A stretch of 14,073 nt of DNA from Acidobacteriota bacterium. GTDB taxonomy: Bacteria; Acidobacteriota; Terriglobia; Bryobacterales; Bryobacteraceae. The notes beneath the pieces were generated by a model. The model searched no databases and had not been told where the DNA came from. It saw nothing but the letters and a program-made list of their open reading frames with translations. A program made the position numbers and the translations under genes. Shown piece by piece: positions 13,941 to 14,073 of the stretch. Numbering within the stretch: the first letter of the stretch is position 1; each line of letters begins with the position of its first letter. The DNA lies in the NCBI GenBank assembly GCA_026394095.1, contig JAPKYY010000204.1, forward strand, positions 1 through 14,073, given 5' to 3'.

Positions 13941-13956
13941 AGTTCCACGTGGAACA
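13941..13956. promoter_or_regulatory. parS-like site 3
   Basis: AGTTCCACGTGGAACA contains a perfect 14-base palindrome, GTTCCACGTGGAAC; only the first base departs from the consensus. It lies five bases past the mnmG stop codon and before the mnmG terminator. Confidence 0.9.
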
Positions 13957-13961
13957 AATCG

Positions 13962-14073
13962 CTATTGCGCAGATCGAGGCATGCTGAGATAAACATCCAG
14001 AATGGCCACAGCGGCAGGGGTAACACCAGGAATTCGACCTGCGTGGCCCAAAGTCTCTGGACGAACCCGATTC
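13962..14073 (-). CDS. mnmG: tRNA uridine-5-carboxymethylaminomethyl modification enzyme MnmG (GidA), C-terminal end
   Basis: Only the last 37 codons are in the window, ending in TAG at 13964-13962; the rest lies beyond the right edge. The translated tail reads [20 protein letters not shown], then [16 protein letters not shown], which is the conserved C-terminal helical domain of MnmG ([18 protein letters not shown]). With MnmE, this FAD enzyme installs the cmnm5 group on U34 of several tRNAs, and the C-terminal domain contacts MnmE and tRNA. In many bacteria the gene neighbours rsmG and parAB near the replication origin, consistent with the parS sites here. Confidence 0.93.
   Translation of the reverse strand, partial: NRVRPETLGHAGRIPGVTPAAVAILDVYLSMPRSAQ

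Larger units (their letters stand above)
13439..13961. other. Gene-free parS region between mnmG and parA
   Basis: This 523-bp stretch contains three parS-like palindromes, the mnmG terminator and the candidate parA promoter. I see no convincing gene. The open frames in it (for example 13637-13849 minus and 13689-13907 plus, about 70 codons each) run through parS sites or the terminator and show no family motif. rsmG, which often sits between mnmG and parA, is absent, and no recognisable remnant was found. No cluster of DnaA boxes was noticed. Confidence 0.7.

Overview
The window looks like a chromosomal segment of a Gram-negative-type bacterium with fairly high GC, close to a chromosome-segregation (origin-proximal) locus. 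Acidobacteriota is my best guess. It rests on gene style and on a small secreted protein family I associate with that phylum, and it is an inference rather than a demonstration. Almost every gene is on the minus strand, so the cluster reads from right to left.

Right end (about 12.0-14.07 kb): the last 37 codons of mnmG, a TTCG-loop terminator, three parS-like palindromes in a 523-bp gene-free stretch, then parA and parB. rsmG, often found between mnmG and parA, is not there. ParB is broken. Its conserved sequence stops near residue 224, and the frame then runs antisense through a tRNA(CAU) gene, so the C-terminal dimerisation domain is missing. This is probably a rearrangement junction at the tRNA 3' flank.

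Middle and left (about 0.6-11.9 kb): a polysaccharide assembly and export cluster of tightly packed or overlapping genes. In transcription order these are a Wzt-type ABC ATPase with a C-terminal carbohydrate-recognition domain, a methyltransferase with a long coiled coil, a GT2-GT4 fusion, a dolichyl-phosphate-mannose-synthase-like GT2, three rhamnosyltransferase-like GT2 enzymes, a DUF1972/GT4 enzyme, alanine racemase, and the N-terminal half of a galactonate-dehydratase-like enolase-superfamily enzyme cut by the window edge. The only plus-strand protein gene, a 168-aa predicted secreted protein, sits inside this series in antisense orientation.

How it may work: the glycosyltransferases would build a glycan on a lipid carrier. 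The coiled-coil methyltransferase may cap or measure the chain. The Wzt C-terminal domain may read the finished end for ABC export, in the style of the E. coli O9a system. The partner permease (Wzm) and the sugar-nucleotide genes are not in the window. No integrase, transposase, CRISPR array or rRNA was seen.
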